NCBI GenBank assembly: GCA_028682985.1
Contig: JAJRAE010000203.1
Coordinates: 1-6,281, forward strand
Reading direction: 5' to 3'
Length of the DNA: 6,281 nucleotides
From: Methanobacterium sp.
Lineage (GTDB): Archaea > Methanobacteriota > Methanobacteria > Methanobacteriales > Methanobacteriaceae
How positions within the stretch are numbered: position 1 is the stretch's first letter; every line of letters starts with the position of its first letter. Positions 5,466-6,281 of the stretch are shown here, one piece after another. The translations under genes were made by a program, and so were the position numbers. The notes under the pieces are model-generated. The model was not told where the DNA came from and did not search any database. It was given only the letters and a program-made list of their open reading frames with translations.

Positions 5466-6014
5466 ATGGATACAAAAGTGACAGTACATGATGCAATGAC
5501 ACCAAACGTTTTAACTGTAGGTCCCAATACAAGTGTTGCTAACGCTGCTCTCTTAATGACCAGATTTAAGATAGGCAGTTTAATAGTGAAAAGCAACTCT
5601 GAACCGGAAGGGCTGATTACGGAAAGCGATATCATCAGAAAGGTTGTTTCTAGAGACTTGAAAGCAAGCGATATAACAATCGGAGAAATAATGAGTAAAA
5701 ACCTCATATCTATTAATCCAGGCAGTGAATTAAATGAAGCGGCACGTATCATGGCTAAAAGCAACATCAGAAGACTTCCAGTTGTTAATAATGGGAATCT
5801 GGTTGGGATATTAACCTCCTCAGATGTCATAATGGTATCCCCAGAACTAACCGAAATTCTGGTTGAAGATGCCAGGATGCAGAACCAGACTCAAAACAGT
5901 TACATCAAAGGCCCCAACCCTGTTCCTGGATCATGTGAGGGCTGCGGGAATTTTATGGATGACTTAGTTGAAGTTGATGGTGAATTTCTTTGTGAAGATT
6001 GTATAGAGAGGTAG
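5466..6014 (+). CDS. CBS-pair protein with C-terminal zinc ribbon
   Basis: A 182-residue protein with two CBS repeats forming one Bateman module, then a zinc-ribbon-like tail. CBS1 covers about residues 6-62 (HDAMTPNVLTVGPNTSV to GLITESDIIRKVV), and CBS2 about 72-126 (IGEIMSKNLISINPGSEL to GILTSSDVIMV). Both carry the G-hydrophobic-x-T/S-x-x-D pattern typical of adenosyl-nucleotide-binding CBS domains. The tail has C157-x2-C160 and C176-x2-C179 separated by 15 residues, a treble-clef or ribbon arrangement likely to bind zinc. There is no membrane segment. Bateman modules usually sense AMP, ATP or S-adenosyl compounds; which ligand is bound here cannot be read from the sequence. It follows queE by 11 bases and is followed immediately by another CBS gene, so all are probably one transcript. 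The tail could bind nucleic acid or a partner protein, making a sensor-effector pair; that is inference. Confidence 0.9.
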   Translation: MDTKVTVHDAMTPNVLTVGPNTSVANAALLMTRFKIGSLIVKSNSEPEGLITESDIIRKVVSRDLKASDITIGEIMSKNLISINPGSELNEAARIMAKSNIRRLPVVNNGNLVGILTSSDVIMVSPELTEILVEDARMQNQTQNSYIKGPNPVPGSCEGCGNFMDDLVEVDGEFLCEDCIER

Positions 6015-6019
6015 GTGAT
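6014..6019 (+). promoter_or_regulatory. Ribosome binding site deciding a TTG start
   Basis: GGTGAT starts on the last base of the preceding TAG stop and lies four bases before TTG at 6024. The same hexamer precedes the cupin gene at nearly the same distance. It favours TTG over the in-frame GTG at 6015, which lies inside the site, and over ATG at 6045, which has no such site and would remove conserved residues before the first CBS motif. Confidence 0.65.
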
Positions 6020-6023
6020 TTAT

Positions 6024-6281
6024 TTGAATGAAGTAGAGGAGATCATGTCCTCCCAACCTTTAACCGTCTCTGTAGATACTCAAGCAACCAAAGTCAGATC
6101 TATTTTGCGAGAAGATGGTTATAGAGCCTTACCAGTAGTGGCCGGTCAAAAACTGGAAGGAATCATTACCCGGGGTGATATGATGAATATTTCCGCCACA
6201 AAATCAAACATAGATGCCCGGGGAATAATGGAAAAACCCAAGCTGATAAGCACACCAGATGAAGATATCCACCAGCTTGCC
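6024..6281 (+). CDS. CBS-domain protein, 3' end outside the window
   Basis: The first 86 residues of a second CBS protein, open to the right edge. With TTG as start it begins NEVEEIMSSQPLTVSVDTQ after the initiator, the standard entry into a CBS repeat. The first repeat runs to about residue 54 (ALPVVAGQKLEGIITRGDMM), and a second begins near residue 65 (ARGIMEKPKLISTPDEDIHQ). There is at least one Bateman module and there may be more beyond the window. It sits ten bases after the upstream CBS-zinc-ribbon gene. The two are only moderately alike in the visible part, so they could be an old duplication. The function is unknown; a ligand-sensing role is inferred from the domain. Confidence 0.86.
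   Translation, partial: MNEVEEIMSSQPLTVSVDTQATKVRSILREDGYRALPVVAGQKLEGIITRGDMMNISATKSNIDARGIMEKPKLISTPDEDIHQLA

Noticed and set aside
5417..5830. 137-codon minus-strand frame with hydrophobic stretches, across the first CBS gene
   Set aside because: The apparent membrane-like segments come from reading CBS codons in antisense; the sense protein has well-formed CBS repeats and the strongest ribosome binding site in the window.
6015..6017. GTG at 6015 as start of the second CBS gene
   Set aside because: It lies inside the GGTGAT ribosome binding site and directly abuts the preceding stop; TTG at 6024 has normal spacing to that site.
1..6281. CRISPR array, tRNA or rRNA gene, insertion sequence or phage/defence module
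   Set aside because: No spaced direct repeats, no tRNA-like cloverleaf arms, no transposase or integrase motifs and no terminal inverted repeats were seen in reading both strands.

Overview
The window looks like a piece of a mesophilic methanogenic archaeon of the order Methanobacteriales, most likely Methanobacterium or a close relative. This rests on the AT-rich DNA, archaeal TATA-box-like elements, ribosome binding sites of the GGTGAT/AGGAGGT type, oligo-T terminators, and an archaeal gene set (COG1665 nucleotidyltransferase, DUF366, archaeal-type QueD). The genus is inferred from style and gene content, not from a database search. No RNA genes, CRISPR arrays, mobile elements or phage genes are visible, and no gene-free stretch exceeds about 170 bases.

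Layout, left to right. (1) The 3' end of a DUF6448-like gene on the plus strand runs off the left edge. (2) A 133-base gap carries two abutting palindromes and a possible promoter. (3) A small single-domain cupin gene follows on the plus strand and ends in an oligo-T terminator that also serves the converging gene. (4) The minus strand carries hom (homoserine dehydrogenase with a C-terminal ACT domain). Upstream of it, in the same direction, lies a COG1665-type predicted nucleotidyltransferase. The 169-base gap between them holds a plausible promoter for hom. (5) A 134-base divergent promoter region separates the nucleotidyltransferase from a tightly packed plus-strand operon: DUF366 protein, queD, queE, a CBS-domain protein with a C-terminal zinc ribbon, and the start of a second CBS-domain protein that runs off the right edge.

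How the genes work together. QueD and QueE are consecutive enzymes in making 7-cyano-7-deazaguanine (preQ0), which archaea insert at position 15 of tRNA on the way to archaeosine. The other steps (GTP cyclohydrolase, QueC, TGT, ArcS or an equivalent) are not in the window. DUF366 leads this operon and is a candidate for an accessory role in the same pathway. The two CBS proteins appear to be co-transcribed and may be nucleotide- or S-adenosyl-compound-sensing regulators, but nothing in the sequence ties them to deazaguanine chemistry. Hom belongs to threonine/methionine biosynthesis and is a separate unit.

Most of the window is ordinary housekeeping DNA. The points that merit a second look are the DUF366-queD-queE association, the CBS plus zinc-ribbon fusion, the apparently near-leaderless nucleotidyltransferase mRNA, and the paired palindromes upstream of the cupin gene.
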